Origin: Syntrophobacter sp963666995
Lineage (GTDB): Bacteria > Desulfobacterota > Syntrophobacteria > Syntrophobacterales > Syntrophobacteraceae
Assembly (NCBI GenBank): GCA_963666995.1
Contig: OY762941.1
Location: 5,208,001 to 5,272,000 of the forward strand
Direction of reading: 5' to 3'
DNA length: 64,000 nucleotides
A program made the position numbers and the translations under genes. Below the pieces are notes generated by a model, which was given only the letters and a program-made list of their open reading frames with translations, was not told where the DNA came from and ran no database searches. Below, piece by piece: positions 42,598 to 53,186 of this stretch (within the stretch, counting starts at the first letter, position 1; every line of letters begins with the position of its first letter).

Positions 42598-45500
42598 TGA
42601 ATCCTTCCCGACTTTTCATCCTCTGGCCGGTCGCAACCGCCCTGCTGATGGCGGCACTGCTGCTGGCGGGCGCGGTGGCCTACCGCCTCCTGCCGGTTTC
42701 CGCCCTGCCCCAGGTGGATTATCCGACAATCCAGGTACTCACCTTTTATCCGGGTGCCGGCCCCGACGTCATGGCTTCGTCCGTCACAGCGCCATTGGAA
42801 CGTCAATTCGGGCAGATGCCCGGTCTCAAGCAGATGACGTCGACAAGTTCCGGCGGCAGTTCGGTGATCATTCTGCAATTCAGTTTGGACCTCAGCCTGG
42901 ACGTCGGCGAGCAGGAGGTACAGGCGGCGATTAATGCGGCGACCACTTTCCTGCCCACAGACCTCCCGACCCCGCCCGTCTACAGTAAGGTAAATCCCGC
43001 CGATGCCCCGATCCTCACCCTGGCTTTGACCTCCAAGACCATGCCCCTTCCCCGGATCGAGGATCTTGCCGACACCCGGTTTGCACAGAAGATCTCCCAA
43101 TTGCCCGGCGTCGGGCTCGTCACCATCAGCGGCGGTCAGAGGCCCGCAGTGCGGGTACAGGCCAATCCGACGGCCCTGGCTGCATACAGCCTGACTCTCG
43201 AAGACTTGCGGGAAGCTATTTCCACCGCCAACGTCAATCAGGCGAAGGGGGGTTTTGACGGTCCGCGGCAGGCCTACATCATCGGCGCTAACGATCAGTT
43301 GCTGTCGAGCCTGGAATACGGCCCGGTGATCGTCGCATACCGCAACAACGCGCCTGTGCGAGTGTCGGATGTCGCCGATGTGATCGACGACGTCGAAAAC
43401 GTGAAACAGGCGGCCTGGATGAATGATACGCCCGCGGTGATCGTCAATATTCAACGCCAGCCGGGCACGAACGTCATCGAAGTCGCCGATCGAGTGCGAG
43501 CACTGCTGCCTCAGTTGGAGAGCGCTCTGCCTTCCGCCGTGGAAGTCTCCATCCTGACCGACCGCACGACAACCATTCGAGGGTCCGTCAGGGACGTGGA
43601 GTTCGAACTCATGCTGGCGGTAGCGCTGGTCGTGCTGGTAATCTTTCTTTTTCTTCGCAATCTCAAGGCGACGGTCATTCCCAGTGTTGCGGTCCCATTA
43701 TCCCTCGTGGGCACCTTCGGGGTGATGTACCTCCTCGACTTCAGTCTGAACAACCTGTCTCTCATGGCGCTCACGATTTCGACGGGCTTCGTGGTGGATG
43801 ACGCCATCGTAATGATTGAAAATGTGGCCAGGTACATCGAGCGGGGGGACCCTCCCCTTCAGGCCGCCCTCAAAGGCTCCGAGCAGATCGCCTTCACCAT
43901 CCTGTCCCTCACGGTCTCCCTCATCGCCGTGCTCATTCCCTTGCTGTTCATGGGCGACGTCGTGGGGCGGTTGTTCCGCGAGTTTGCCATCACCCTCGGG
44001 GTCACGATTCTCATCTCGGCGGTGGTATCGCTCACTCTGACCCCCATGATGTGTGCCAGACTGCTGCGGCACATTCCCGAGGAGGAACAGGGAAAGCTCG
44101 CGCGCATGTCTCAACGGGCTTTCGACAGGGTCATCGAATTCTACGGAACAACCCTGCGCTGGGTCCTGGAGCGGCAGACGGCGACACTGCTGGTAGCGGT
44201 CGGAACGCTGATCCTCACGATATTCCTGTATATTATCGTACCCAAAGGTTTCTTTCCCGTTCAGGATACGGGCATCATCCTCGGCATTTCCGAGGCCCCC
44301 CAGTCGATTTCGTTCAAAGCGATGGCCGAGCGGCAGCAGGCACTTGCCCGGGTAATTCTGCAAGACCCGGGAGTCCGGAGCCTGTCCACATTCATAGGAG
44401 TGGACGGGACCAACACTTCCCTCAACAGCGGGCGAGTCCTCATCAACCTCAAGCCCATGGCGGAGCGCAAGGTGAGCGCAACCGAAATAATCCGCCGGCT
44501 TCAGCCCGAGTTGACAAAGCTGCGGGGAATCACGCTGTTCATGCAGCCGGTACAGGACCTGACGGTTGAGAATCGTGTGACCCGCACCCAGTTTCAGTAC
44601 AGCCTCGAGGCCCCCAATGCCGATGAGCTGAACGTGTGGAGTTCAAAACTGATCGACGATCTGCGAACGCTTCCGGAGCTGCTCGATGTGAGCAGTGATC
44701 GGCAAGACCAGGGCCTGCAAACATCGCTCACAATCGACCGCAGCACTGCGTCACGCCTGGGCATCACCCCGCAGGTCATCGACGACACCCTCTATGATGC
44801 CTTCGGCCAGCGCCAGGTTTCCATCATCTTTACTCAGCTCAACCAGTACCGGGTCGTCCTGGAAGTCAAGCCGGACTTTCAGCAGAACCCCGACAGCCTG
44901 CAAGCGATCTACATCCGCAGCACCGGCGGAGGGCAGGTTCCGCTGAGCACGATCACTCAATACTCACAGACCACCGGACCGCTGGTCATCAGCCACCAGG
45001 GGCAGTTTCCGGTGGTGACGATTTCGTTCAACCTGGCACCGGGGGTTTCGCTTGGCGGGGCGGTAAAGGCAATCGAGTCGGCGACGCAGAAGGCGGGGTT
45101 GCCCGCCGCCATACAGGGCAGCTTTCAAGGTACGGCCCAAGCCTTTCTGGCTTCGCTGACCAACGAGCCGCTGCTTATTCTTGCGGCCCTGATCACGGTC
45201 TATATCGTGCTTGGAGTCTTATACGAGAGCTACATCCACCCGGTCACGATCCTCTCCACGCTCCCTTCGGCCGGTGTGGGCGCGATCCTCGCACTGCTGA
45301 TCTGCCGCACCGAATTCAGCATTGTTGCACTGATCGGCGTCATCCTGCTGATCGGCATCGTGAAAAAGAACGCCATCATGATGGTTGACTTTGCGCTTGA
45401 CGCCGAGCGCAGGGAAGGGAAGAAGCCCGTCGATGCAATCTATCAGGCATGTCTGTTGAGATTCCGCCCGATCATGATGACGACCATGGCGGCACTTCTG

Positions 45501-45713
45501 GGGGCGCTGCCTCTCGCGCTGGGAACGGGCCTGGGGTCTGAGTTGCGTCACCCTCTCGGCATCGCCATCGTCGGGGGACTGATCTTCAGCCAGATACTCA
45601 CTCTCTATACGACTCCGGTCATTTACCTGTGGTTTGACCGGTTGGCAAGACGATTGGGTGAATCCCATTCGGAAAATTCAGACACCGAGGACCGCCAGGC
45701 GGGACCGGCATGA
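42597..45713 (+). CDS. mdtB: RND multidrug efflux transporter (MdtB type)
   Basis: The 1038-residue inner-membrane proton-driven pump has 12 membrane segments around two large periplasmic loops. Family motifs include VDYPTIQVLTFYPGAGPDVM near the N-terminus, MALTISTGFVVDDAIVMIEN in TM4 with the Asp pair (VDDA) of the proton relay, and GVLYESYIHPVTILSTLPSA. MdtB-type pumps export drugs, bile salts and some siderophores. It is followed at once by a paralogue, as in MdtBC, where two different protomers form one trimer. Confidence 0.94.
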   Translation: MNPSRLFILWPVATALLMAALLLAGAVAYRLLPVSALPQVDYPTIQVLTFYPGAGPDVMASSVTAPLERQFGQMPGLKQMTSTSSGGSSVIILQFSLDLSLDVGEQEVQAAINAATTFLPTDLPTPPVYSKVNPADAPILTLALTSKTMPLPRIEDLADTRFAQKISQLPGVGLVTISGGQRPAVRVQANPTALAAYSLTLEDLREAISTANVNQAKGGFDGPRQAYIIGANDQLLSSLEYGPVIVAYRNNAPVRVSDVADVIDDVENVKQAAWMNDTPAVIVNIQRQPGTNVIEVADRVRALLPQLESALPSAVEVSILTDRTTTIRGSVRDVEFELMLAVALVVLVIFLFLRNLKATVIPSVAVPLSLVGTFGVMYLLDFSLNNLSLMALTISTGFVVDDAIVMIENVARYIERGDPPLQAALKGSEQIAFTILSLTVSLIAVLIPLLFMGDVVGRLFREFAITLGVTILISAVVSLTLTPMMCARLLRHIPEEEQGKLARMSQRAFDRVIEFYGTTLRWVLERQTATLLVAVGTLILTIFLYIIVPKGFFPVQDTGIILGISEAPQSISFKAMAERQQALARVILQDPGVRSLSTFIGVDGTNTSLNSGRVLINLKPMAERKVSATEIIRRLQPELTKLRGITLFMQPVQDLTVENRVTRTQFQYSLEAPNADELNVWSSKLIDDLRTLPELLDVSSDRQDQGLQTSLTIDRSTASRLGITPQVIDDTLYDAFGQRQVSIIFTQLNQYRVVLEVKPDFQQNPDSLQAIYIRSTGGGQVPLSTITQYSQTTGPLVISHQGQFPVVTISFNLAPGVSLGGAVKAIESATQKAGLPAAIQGSFQGTAQAFLASLTNEPLLILAALITVYIVLGVLYESYIHPVTILSTLPSAGVGAILALLICRTEFSIVALIGVILLIGIVKKNAIMMVDFALDAERREGKKPVDAIYQACLLRFRPIMMTTMAALLGALPLALGTGLGSELRHPLGIAIVGGLIFSQILTLYTTPVIYLWFDRLARRLGESHSENSDTEDRQAGPA

Positions 45714-48700
45714 ATATTTCAGCTCCCTTCATCAGAAGGCCTGTCGCGACAACACTGCTGACGGTGGGACTGACCCTCGCCGGGGTAATCGCCTTTCGTT
45801 TGCTGCCCGTATCTCCCCTGCCCCAGGTGGACTTCCCGACGATCCAGGTATCGGCATCCCTGCCTGGAGCCAGCCCTGAAACCATGGCAACGTCCGTCGC
45901 CGCTCCACTGGAACGTCAGTTCGGGCACATCTCGGGTGTGACCGAAATGACTTCGTCGAGTATCCTCGGTTCAACGGGCATCGTCCTGCAGTTTGACTTG
46001 AAACGCAATATTGACGGCGCCGCACGGGATGTCCAGGCCGCGATCAACGCCGCGCAGGGTTATCTGCCGCCTTCTCTTCCAAACAATCCGACGTATCGGA
46101 AGGTCAATCCCGCCGACGCGCCCGTTCTTATTCTGGCCCTCACGTCCGACACGATGAGTACCGCCCGGATGTACGACGAGGCCTCAACCATTCTTCAGCA
46201 GAAGCTGTCTCAGGTGGAGGGTGTCGGCCAGGTGTTCGTGGGCGGCAGCTCTCTCCCCGCAGTCCGCGTCGAGCTGAACCCCACCGCATTGAACAAGTAC
46301 GGGATCGGCCTTGAAGATGTCCGCGAAGTGCTGAGAACCACCAACGTGAACAGACCCAAAGGACAGCTCGCGGACCGGGTAAAGACTTCGGAGATCAAAA
46401 CCAACGACCAGCTCTTCACCGCCGAGCTGTACCGGCCCCTGATTATTGCCTACAACTCGGGAGCGCCGGTGCGGCTCTCGGATGTGGCCGGCGTTGAGGA
46501 CTCGGTCGAGGACCTGCGCACCGCAGGGTTGGTAGACGGTAAGCCGGCCGTGTCACTGGTCATCTTCAGACAGCCCGGCGCAAATATCATTCAGACGGTC
46601 GATCGCGTCCTCGCTATGCTCCCGCAATTGAGTGCGTCTATCCCCCGAGCCGTCAACCTGTCGGCGGTCATGGACCGGACGACGACGATCCGCGCTTCCC
46701 TCCGGGATGTCGAACTTACCCTGGCGGCTTCGTGCATACTCGTCATCCTGGTGGTATTCGTCTTCCTGCGCAATGTCAGGGCCACTCTCATCCCGGGTGT
46801 CGCGGTTCCGGTGTCGCTCATCAGCACTTTCGGGGTGATGTACCTTTTCGGTTACAGCCTGGATAACCTGTCCCTGGTGGCGCTCACGATCGCGACGGGG
46901 TTCGTCGTCGACGACGCCATCGTTGTCCTCGAAAACATCACGCGTTACCTGGAAAAGGGGGTCCCTCCCCGGCAGGCCGCGTTCCTGGGAGCACGCGAGA
47001 TCGCCTTCACCGTCGTATCGATCAGCACGTCGCTCGTGGCTGTGTTTATCCCCATACTGCTGATGAGCGGGATGCTCGGTCGTCTGTTCCGCGAGTTCGC
47101 CATTACACTTGCCGCGGCCATCGCGGTTTCACTCGTGGTATCATTGACGACGACCCCCATGATGTGCGCGACACTCCTGAAACCGCAAAAAGACCGCGCC
47201 CGCGGGTCCTTGTTCAAGGCAAGCGAGAGGCTGTTCGTCGGGATGCATGAAAGCTATGATGCGAGCCTTTCCTGGGCGCTGAGACATCCGCGATTCATGC
47301 TTGCGCTCACCCTGGTAACCATCGGGGTTAACATCTTCCTGTTCATTGCCGTTCCAAAAGGGTTTTTCCCTCAGCAGGATACGGGGCGTCTGGTTGGAAT
47401 CGTTCAAGCGGATCAGGACATATCGTTTCAGGCCATGAGCGAGAAACTGGCGGCGATCGTGGACACCATCAGAAGCGACGCCGCAGTCGAAAGCGTGACG
47501 GCCTTCACCGGCGGTGCGGGCGGTTCCACCTCGACAACGAACATGGCGCGGATGTTCATCGCACTCAAGCCGCTCGGCGAGCGAAACTTGAACATCGATC
47601 AGGTAATTGCACGAGTTCGCAGAGAAGTCGGCAAGATCCCGGGCGCACCGACTTATCTCCAGGCGGTCCAGGATGTGCGCGTCGGCGGCAGGCAAACCGG
47701 CGCTCAATACCAGTATACACTCCAGGGAGAGAACCTGAAGCAGCTCAACACCTGGGCGCCGCGCGTGATCGGGCAATTGCGCAGGCTGCCCCAATTGACC
47801 GACGTGAACAGCGACCAACAGGACAAAGGATTGCAGGCTTCGCTGGTGATCGACCGGGACACGGCGTCGCGGCTTGGCATCACCCAGCAGCTCATCGACG
47901 ACACCCTGTACGATGCCTTCGGCCAGCGCCAGGTCTCAATCATGTATACCCTGCTGAACCAGTACCACGTGGTGATGGAAGTCGCACCACCGTTTTGGCA
48001 GCGCCCCGAAACTCTACGGGACATCTATGTGCGCTCCTCAACCGGGGCTGAGGTGCCGCTCAGCGCTTTTACCCATTACGAACCCACCACCACCACGCTT
48101 GCGGTGAACCACCAGGGGCAGTTCCCCGCGGTGACGTTTTCGTTCAATCTGGCGGCTGGAGTAGCGCTCGGCCAGGCGGTGGATGCGATTGAGGCGGCTA
48201 CCCGCAGGATGGGGATGCCGGCCGGCATCCGAAGCAGTTTTCAAGGCACGGCCCAGGCGTTCCAGGCCTCCCTGGCCAACGAGCCTCTGCTGATCCTGGC
48301 GGCGCTGGTGGCAGTCTACATTGTGCTCGGGGTGCTGTATGAGAGTTACATTCACCCGATCACCATCATCTCGACGCTGCCCTCCGCGGGCGTAGGAGCG
48401 ATCCTCGCCCTCTTGATCTGCCGCACTGAGTTCAGCGTCGTGGCTCTAATCGGCATCTTTCTGCTCATCGGCATCGTAAAGAAGAACGCCATCATGATGG
48501 TGGACTTTGCCCTCGCGGCCGAGCGCGAAGAGGGGAAGGACTCGCTCGAAGCGATTTACCAGGCATGCCTCCTGAGATTTCGGCCGATCATGATGACAAC
48601 CATGACCGCGCTCCTGGGGGCACTGCCTCTCGCGTTGGGGACCGGGGTGGGATCCGAGCTTCGCCGTCCGCTCGGCATCGCCATTATAGGAGGGCTGATA

Positions 48701-48841
48701 TTCAGCCAGATGCTCACCCTGTATACTACACCGGTCGTTTATCTTTACATGGACCGTTTCAGGTTATGGGTTGAGGGCGTCCGGGGAGGACGCAGCCAAC
48801 CGATGACTCAAGACCCCGCTAACGGCCCATCCGCTTTGTGA
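45710..48841 (+). CDS. mdtC: RND multidrug efflux transporter (MdtC type)
   Basis: The 1043-residue paralogue of the preceding pump overlaps it by ATGA. Motifs are parallel: LPQVDFPTIQVSASLPGASP, ALTIATGFVVDDAIVVLENI and GVLYESYIHPITIISTLPSA. The two share about half or more of their residues by eye, so they arose by duplication. The arrangement adaptor-pump-pump is the MdtABC layout. Confidence 0.94.
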   Translation: MNISAPFIRRPVATTLLTVGLTLAGVIAFRLLPVSPLPQVDFPTIQVSASLPGASPETMATSVAAPLERQFGHISGVTEMTSSSILGSTGIVLQFDLKRNIDGAARDVQAAINAAQGYLPPSLPNNPTYRKVNPADAPVLILALTSDTMSTARMYDEASTILQQKLSQVEGVGQVFVGGSSLPAVRVELNPTALNKYGIGLEDVREVLRTTNVNRPKGQLADRVKTSEIKTNDQLFTAELYRPLIIAYNSGAPVRLSDVAGVEDSVEDLRTAGLVDGKPAVSLVIFRQPGANIIQTVDRVLAMLPQLSASIPRAVNLSAVMDRTTTIRASLRDVELTLAASCILVILVVFVFLRNVRATLIPGVAVPVSLISTFGVMYLFGYSLDNLSLVALTIATGFVVDDAIVVLENITRYLEKGVPPRQAAFLGAREIAFTVVSISTSLVAVFIPILLMSGMLGRLFREFAITLAAAIAVSLVVSLTTTPMMCATLLKPQKDRARGSLFKASERLFVGMHESYDASLSWALRHPRFMLALTLVTIGVNIFLFIAVPKGFFPQQDTGRLVGIVQADQDISFQAMSEKLAAIVDTIRSDAAVESVTAFTGGAGGSTSTTNMARMFIALKPLGERNLNIDQVIARVRREVGKIPGAPTYLQAVQDVRVGGRQTGAQYQYTLQGENLKQLNTWAPRVIGQLRRLPQLTDVNSDQQDKGLQASLVIDRDTASRLGITQQLIDDTLYDAFGQRQVSIMYTLLNQYHVVMEVAPPFWQRPETLRDIYVRSSTGAEVPLSAFTHYEPTTTTLAVNHQGQFPAVTFSFNLAAGVALGQAVDAIEAATRRMGMPAGIRSSFQGTAQAFQASLANEPLLILAALVAVYIVLGVLYESYIHPITIISTLPSAGVGAILALLICRTEFSVVALIGIFLLIGIVKKNAIMMVDFALAAEREEGKDSLEAIYQACLLRFRPIMMTTMTALLGALPLALGTGVGSELRRPLGIAIIGGLIFSQMLTLYTTPVVYLYMDRFRLWVEGVRGGRSQPMTQDPANGPSAL

Positions 48842-48936
48842 CGTTTCAAGTCTGCGCGATACCGCCGCGCGGCAGCGCGTTCGTTTGACGGAACACGCCG
48901 GATCACTGGCGAGGGTTTATCGGGAGAGGTCAATCC

Positions 48937-50526
48937 ATGCTTGGCTTGAGGAAAGCTTATCGAGTGGAAATAGGGCCGGCCGCGTTCGCGTCTATCGCAC
49001 TCGCGGCGGCATTAACCCTCCTGGCCGCGTGCACGGTCGGTCCGAATTACGTGAAGCCAACGGCGACGGAGCCGGCGGCCTACAAGGAAACGCCGGGCTG
49101 GAAGGTGGCAGAGCCAAAGGACGATGTAGTTCGCGGGGCATGGTGGGAAATCTTCAATGATCCCCTGCTGAACACTCTCGAAGAACAGGTCGATATCTCA
49201 AACCAGAACATTGCAGCGGCGGAAGCGCAGTTCCGGGAAGCCTGCGCTTTGGTCCAGGCGGCCCGGGCAAGCTACTTTCCACAGGCTACGGCCGGGGCTT
49301 CCCGGACACGCACTCGAAGCTCGATGAACCTGCCGGGAGCTACCTCATCATTATCCGGCACGAGTACCACTTCTTCCGGTGTGATTTCAAATTCGACATC
49401 GCCGGCCCGGCGTTCTTCAACATCATCCGACAGCACCACCTCGCAACCCAATCCCACGTCGGACTATCTTTTTCCCGGCATTGCCTCCTGGGAACCGGAC
49501 CTCTGGGGCAAGGTGCGCCGCACCGTTGAGGCCAACCGCGCGAGCGCCCAGGCAAGCGCGGCGGACCTTGAGGGAATCCGCCTGAGCGCCCGGGCGCTGC
49601 TGGCACAAAACTATTTCCAACTCCGCTCTCTCGACAGCCAAAAGATGCTTTATGACGAGACCGTTACCGCTTACAGCAAATTCCTTGAACTGACACAGAA
49701 TCAGTACGCAAGCGGAGTGGCGTCCAGAGCGGCAGTGCTCCAGGCTGAGACCCAACTTAAAACCACCGTCGCTCTCGGGATCGGCATCACCGTTCAGCGC
49801 GCACTTTTTGAGCACGCAATCGCGGTGCTCATCGGGAAACCTCCGTCCGCCCTTACGATTCCCGCCGCGCCTCTCATCGCGGTTCCCCCTGCCATACCCT
49901 TCGGGGTGCCGTCGGAACTCCTTGAGCGCAGGCCCGATATCGCTGCCGCGGAACGGCTCGCCGCAGCCGCAAACGCCCAGATAGGAGTGGCCATCGCCGC
50001 ATACTTCCCGACAGTCACCCTGACTGCGTCCGGCGGCTTTGAGGGTTCGAGTCTGGCCAACTGGCTGGCTTGGCCGAGCCGATTCTGGTCGGTCGGAACG
50101 GCGGTATCCGAACTCGTATTCGACGGCGGTTTAAGACAGGCTCAGACAAAGCAGGCGCGAGCGGCATTCGACGCCGCAGTGGCGACCTACCGGCAAACCG
50201 TGCTTACCGGCTTTGAAGAGGTGGAAGACGGTCTGGCTTCACTTCGCATTCTGGAAGAACAGGGCCTGGCGCAGGATGATGCGGTGAGGGCCGCCAAAGA
50301 TGCGGTGACCTTAACGATGAACGACTACAGACAGGGGACGGTCAGTTACCTGAACGTCATAGTCGCTCAGGCAACGGCGCTAAGCAATGAAATAACCGCC
50401 ATCCAAATCCTTGGCAGCCGGATGAGTGACTCCGTACTGCTTATCCAGGCCCTGGGCGGAGGCTGGAATTCATCCGACCTGCCTTCCAACCGGGATGTCG
50501 ATGCAGGCGTCTCAAATCATCAATAG
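48937..50526 (+). CDS. Outer-membrane efflux channel lipoprotein (OprM/NodT family)
   Basis: The 529-residue protein has a signal ending LTLLAACTVGPNYV, a lipobox followed by the usual CxxGPDY-like start (CTVGPNY). Two outer-membrane efflux repeats follow, with PELLERRPDI-like SELLERRPDIAAAERLAAAA and QRALFEHAIAVLIGKPP. An unusual Ser/Thr-rich insert (LSGTSTTSSGVISNSTSPAR, about 130-165) lies in the first repeat, perhaps an exposed loop. It closes the efflux operon 95 bp after the second pump. Confidence 0.92.
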   Translation: MLGLRKAYRVEIGPAAFASIALAAALTLLAACTVGPNYVKPTATEPAAYKETPGWKVAEPKDDVVRGAWWEIFNDPLLNTLEEQVDISNQNIAAAEAQFREACALVQAARASYFPQATAGASRTRTRSSMNLPGATSSLSGTSTTSSGVISNSTSPARRSSTSSDSTTSQPNPTSDYLFPGIASWEPDLWGKVRRTVEANRASAQASAADLEGIRLSARALLAQNYFQLRSLDSQKMLYDETVTAYSKFLELTQNQYASGVASRAAVLQAETQLKTTVALGIGITVQRALFEHAIAVLIGKPPSALTIPAAPLIAVPPAIPFGVPSELLERRPDIAAAERLAAAANAQIGVAIAAYFPTVTLTASGGFEGSSLANWLAWPSRFWSVGTAVSELVFDGGLRQAQTKQARAAFDAAVATYRQTVLTGFEEVEDGLASLRILEEQGLAQDDAVRAAKDAVTLTMNDYRQGTVSYLNVIVAQATALSNEITAIQILGSRMSDSVLLIQALGGGWNSSDLPSNRDVDAGVSNHQ

Positions 50527-51326
50527 TCTTCCAGGAAGCCTGCGACTGCTCAAGGACCTCACCGGGAACCAGGCCTCGTGGTTCGCATCCTCTTAATGGA
50601 CGGGCTCAATGAGGGCGAATACCACCTGACCGTTCATGCTTTGACACTTCAATATGAGCGGCTCTACGTGCGTCTATTTTCCGGACGCCACATCAGCCCG
50701 CAGTCCATCGCTTTTCGATCTTTATATGGTCGGCATTACGGCAGGGATGCAAGAAAAAAATGTCTTGCATCGAATCGCGGAATGAGACATACATCTAAAC
50801 AAGATCAACACATATATGCCCAGTTAAGTTAACCGATACTTCCACACGGACGATACTCAAAGAATCTCACTATGATGATTTCCAAATGCTTCTCAAGCCT
50901 CTGCGCTGGTGTAGATCGTATTTTGTCCGGCATCTTCTCTAGACTCAAAGAACGGATATCTGCCTGGTTGTTCCGGGCATAGAGCCCTTCGAAGCACGAT
51001 GAAGGCTTGAATATGCGAACCGTTCTTCGGGAAGACGCCCGGTAAAGGCTTCATTATTACGTCAAAGCGCCCATATGTTTGGGTTTGATCCCCCCGGCGA
51101 CTGTGTTATGCACTCCATATGGTCACATATGACCGGGTCTGCCATATTTCCTGATCTGTTCTTCTTTACGAACGGCTCCCGGATCTGGATGAACCCCTGA
51201 ATTTCCCTCAGCCGTATGGCATCAGCCGGGGAATCCGCGGCTTCCGCCCGCAGACGGATGCCGAATCGCCCTGATTCCAGGTCGCTCAGACCGATCATTC
51301 GATCCTTTGCCCCGCCCGGCAATTTC
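50527..51326. other. Long intergenic region with one hairpin
   Basis: About 800 bp lack a supported gene. GATGCAAGA (50746-50754) and its exact reverse complement (50763-50771) form a 9-bp stem with an 8-base A-rich loop; no T-run follows. A short frame at 50578-50832 has no family features. The rest is AT-richer than its neighbours. Confidence 0.5.
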
Positions 51327-51572
51327 TCAACGCTCCGGGATCCAGGCTCCGGCGGCATAGGCAAGGGCGATACAGTGATCCAGTTCCTGACACCACTCTT
51401 TGACGCCCATCTTCTCATGTTCGTAAGCGCGGCATCTCTCACAGGAGAATCCCGCCCAATTCTTAGTGATTGCACGGTCCAGGCAGCGGCCGTAATTTTG
51501 GCAGAACACATTGCGTTTCACCTGGTGCACACTCTCGACCTTACTGTAAGGAATCGGCTTACTCTTGCACAT
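51327..51572 (-). CDS. Small Cys-rich protein, probable zinc binder
   Basis: The 81-residue protein has the pattern FCQNYGRCLDRAITKNWAGF-S-CERC, that is C-x6-C...C-x2-C, with a further Cys pair later (EWCQELDHC). Small proteins with this layout (C..Y..CLD.A...W..F.C..C..Y) recur in deltaproteobacteria. A perfect GGAGGAG lies just before the ATG, which supports a real gene. The four-Cys core probably binds zinc or an iron-sulfur cluster. The function is unknown; it has no operon partner. Confidence 0.65.
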   Translation of the reverse strand: MCKSKPIPYSKVESVHQVKRNVFCQNYGRCLDRAITKNWAGFSCERCRAYEHEKMGVKEWCQELDHCIALAYAAGAWIPER

Positions 51573-51927
51573 GTTCTCCTCCTGGTTGATTTCGCAGCAT
51601 TGCCATTTGAGCCGAGAATAGCAGCTTCAGGGAGGAATGATATTCGGTGGATCCGGTATGCTGCAGGACGCATGCCTGTATTTCAGGGTGGGGCAACCCT
51701 GTATGGGAGGGCCACGGCAGTAGCTCCAGCCGGCTTTTCGCATGACAATGAACGGATCGGCTTTTCGAAGTTCCTGGGAAGCCGGCATCTCGATGGCGAG
51801 GATTAATAATATACGGATGCCATTGCTCTCCCGCTGAGAACCGGAGTGCGGTATAATTGTGTTTTGATGGCCCTGCGGGGCAGTGGCTCCGTTTAACTTT
51901 AATTTTCGAACTGGAGAGAGAGAACGA
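51573..51927. other. Divergent intergenic region
   Basis: It separates the small Cys-rich gene (minus) from the threonine aldolase gene (plus). No gene is supported here; promoters for both are expected. GGAGAGAG before the ATG at 51928 is the ribosome-binding site of the aldolase gene. Confidence 0.45.
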
Positions 51928-52962
51928 ATGCGCACTATCGATTTACGATCCGATACGGTCACACGGCCGACCCCCGCTATGCGCCGCGCCATGGCGGAAG
52001 CGGAAGTGGGTGATGATGTTTACGGAGAAGATCCGACTGTGAACAAGCTCCAGGAAATGGCGGCGCAGCGTCTCGGCAAGGAAGCTGCCCTGTTCGTGGC
52101 AAGCGGCACCATGGGCAACCTGGTGAGCCTCATGACACATTGCGGCCGTGGCGACGAGATCATCCTGGGCGACCAGTCTCACATCTTCGTGTACGAACAG
52201 GGAGGCATGGCCGCTCTGGGCGGGATCACTCCGCATACGGTCCGCAACGAACCCGACGGAACGATTGAACTGCGCGATATCGAAGCTGCGATTCGCCCGG
52301 ATGACGTGCACTACCCCAGGACGCGCCTGATCGTTCTCGAGAACACTCACAACCGGTGCAGCGGCAGTCCCCTGAGCCCTGCTTACCTGGCGCGGGTGAG
52401 AGAACTTGCCGACCGGCACGGCCTTAAACTGCATATTGACGGCGCGCGGCTCTTCAATGCCGCGGTCGCTCAGGGCGTGGACGTTCGCGAACTGGCCGAC
52501 CCCGCCGATTCGGTCACATTCTGTTTCAGCAAGGGCCTGGCGGCGCCTGTCGGGTCCATGATATGCGGCACTCATGATTTCATCGCCCGGGCGAGGCGTC
52601 AGAGAAAGGTCGTGGGCGGCGGCATGCGGCAGGCCGGCGTGCTTGCCGCGGCTGGTATCGTAGCGCTCAATGACATGGTGAACCGGCTCGCGGAGGATCA
52701 TGCAAATGCCCGCAAGCTCGCAGAGAGTCTGTCCGGAGTGGACGGACTCGCAGTCAATTTGCAGTTCGTAAGATCGAACATCGTTTTTATCGGGATCGAA
52801 CGCGAGGGTCTTACGGCACAGGTCCTGTCCGACAGGTTAAGGGCTCAGGGCGTACTGATTTCACCTGCCGGCCCACAACGGCTCAGGGCCGTAACCCATT
52901 ATGGGGTAACGGCCGAGGACATTGACCATGTGGTGCGGGCTTTCCGAAAAGCAATGGGCTGA
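51928..52962 (+). CDS. ltaE: Low-specificity L-threonine aldolase
   Basis: The product is 344 residues from the ATG at 51928; the family N-terminus MRTIDLRSDTVTRPTPAMR fits this start. PLP-enzyme features: GDDVYGEDPTVNKLQ, a GTMGNLVS loop, LKLHIDGARLFNAAVA and the PLP-lysine in CFSKGLAAPVGSMI. It cleaves threonine or allo-threonine to glycine and acetaldehyde. The glycine link to the nearby hydroxymethyltransferase-like gene (55783) is suggestive, but the two are not in one operon. Confidence 0.93.
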   Translation: MRTIDLRSDTVTRPTPAMRRAMAEAEVGDDVYGEDPTVNKLQEMAAQRLGKEAALFVASGTMGNLVSLMTHCGRGDEIILGDQSHIFVYEQGGMAALGGITPHTVRNEPDGTIELRDIEAAIRPDDVHYPRTRLIVLENTHNRCSGSPLSPAYLARVRELADRHGLKLHIDGARLFNAAVAQGVDVRELADPADSVTFCFSKGLAAPVGSMICGTHDFIARARRQRKVVGGGMRQAGVLAAAGIVALNDMVNRLAEDHANARKLAESLSGVDGLAVNLQFVRSNIVFIGIEREGLTAQVLSDRLRAQGVLISPAGPQRLRAVTHYGVTAEDIDHVVRAFRKAMG

Positions 52963-53186
52963 CAAGCTGTGGCGCCGCGGGGTTGAGGGTATTCGCTCTT
53001 TATGGAGGCGTGTCATGAACCCTGGGGCGAATCGCTTTGGCGGACCGGTTTCAGCGCTTCATCGCCTGGCATCGGTCTATTCGGCAGAACGGCTCCTCGA
53101 TCCGGTCAAGTACGGGTCCATGACACGCGGTTCCCTTTTTGCTTCCGATCGCTTCCCCGCATGGTTTCAACACGGCATGCGGGGAC

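Noticed and set aside
50578..50832. 84-codon frame after the efflux operon
   Set aside because: No family features and a weak start; left as intergenic.
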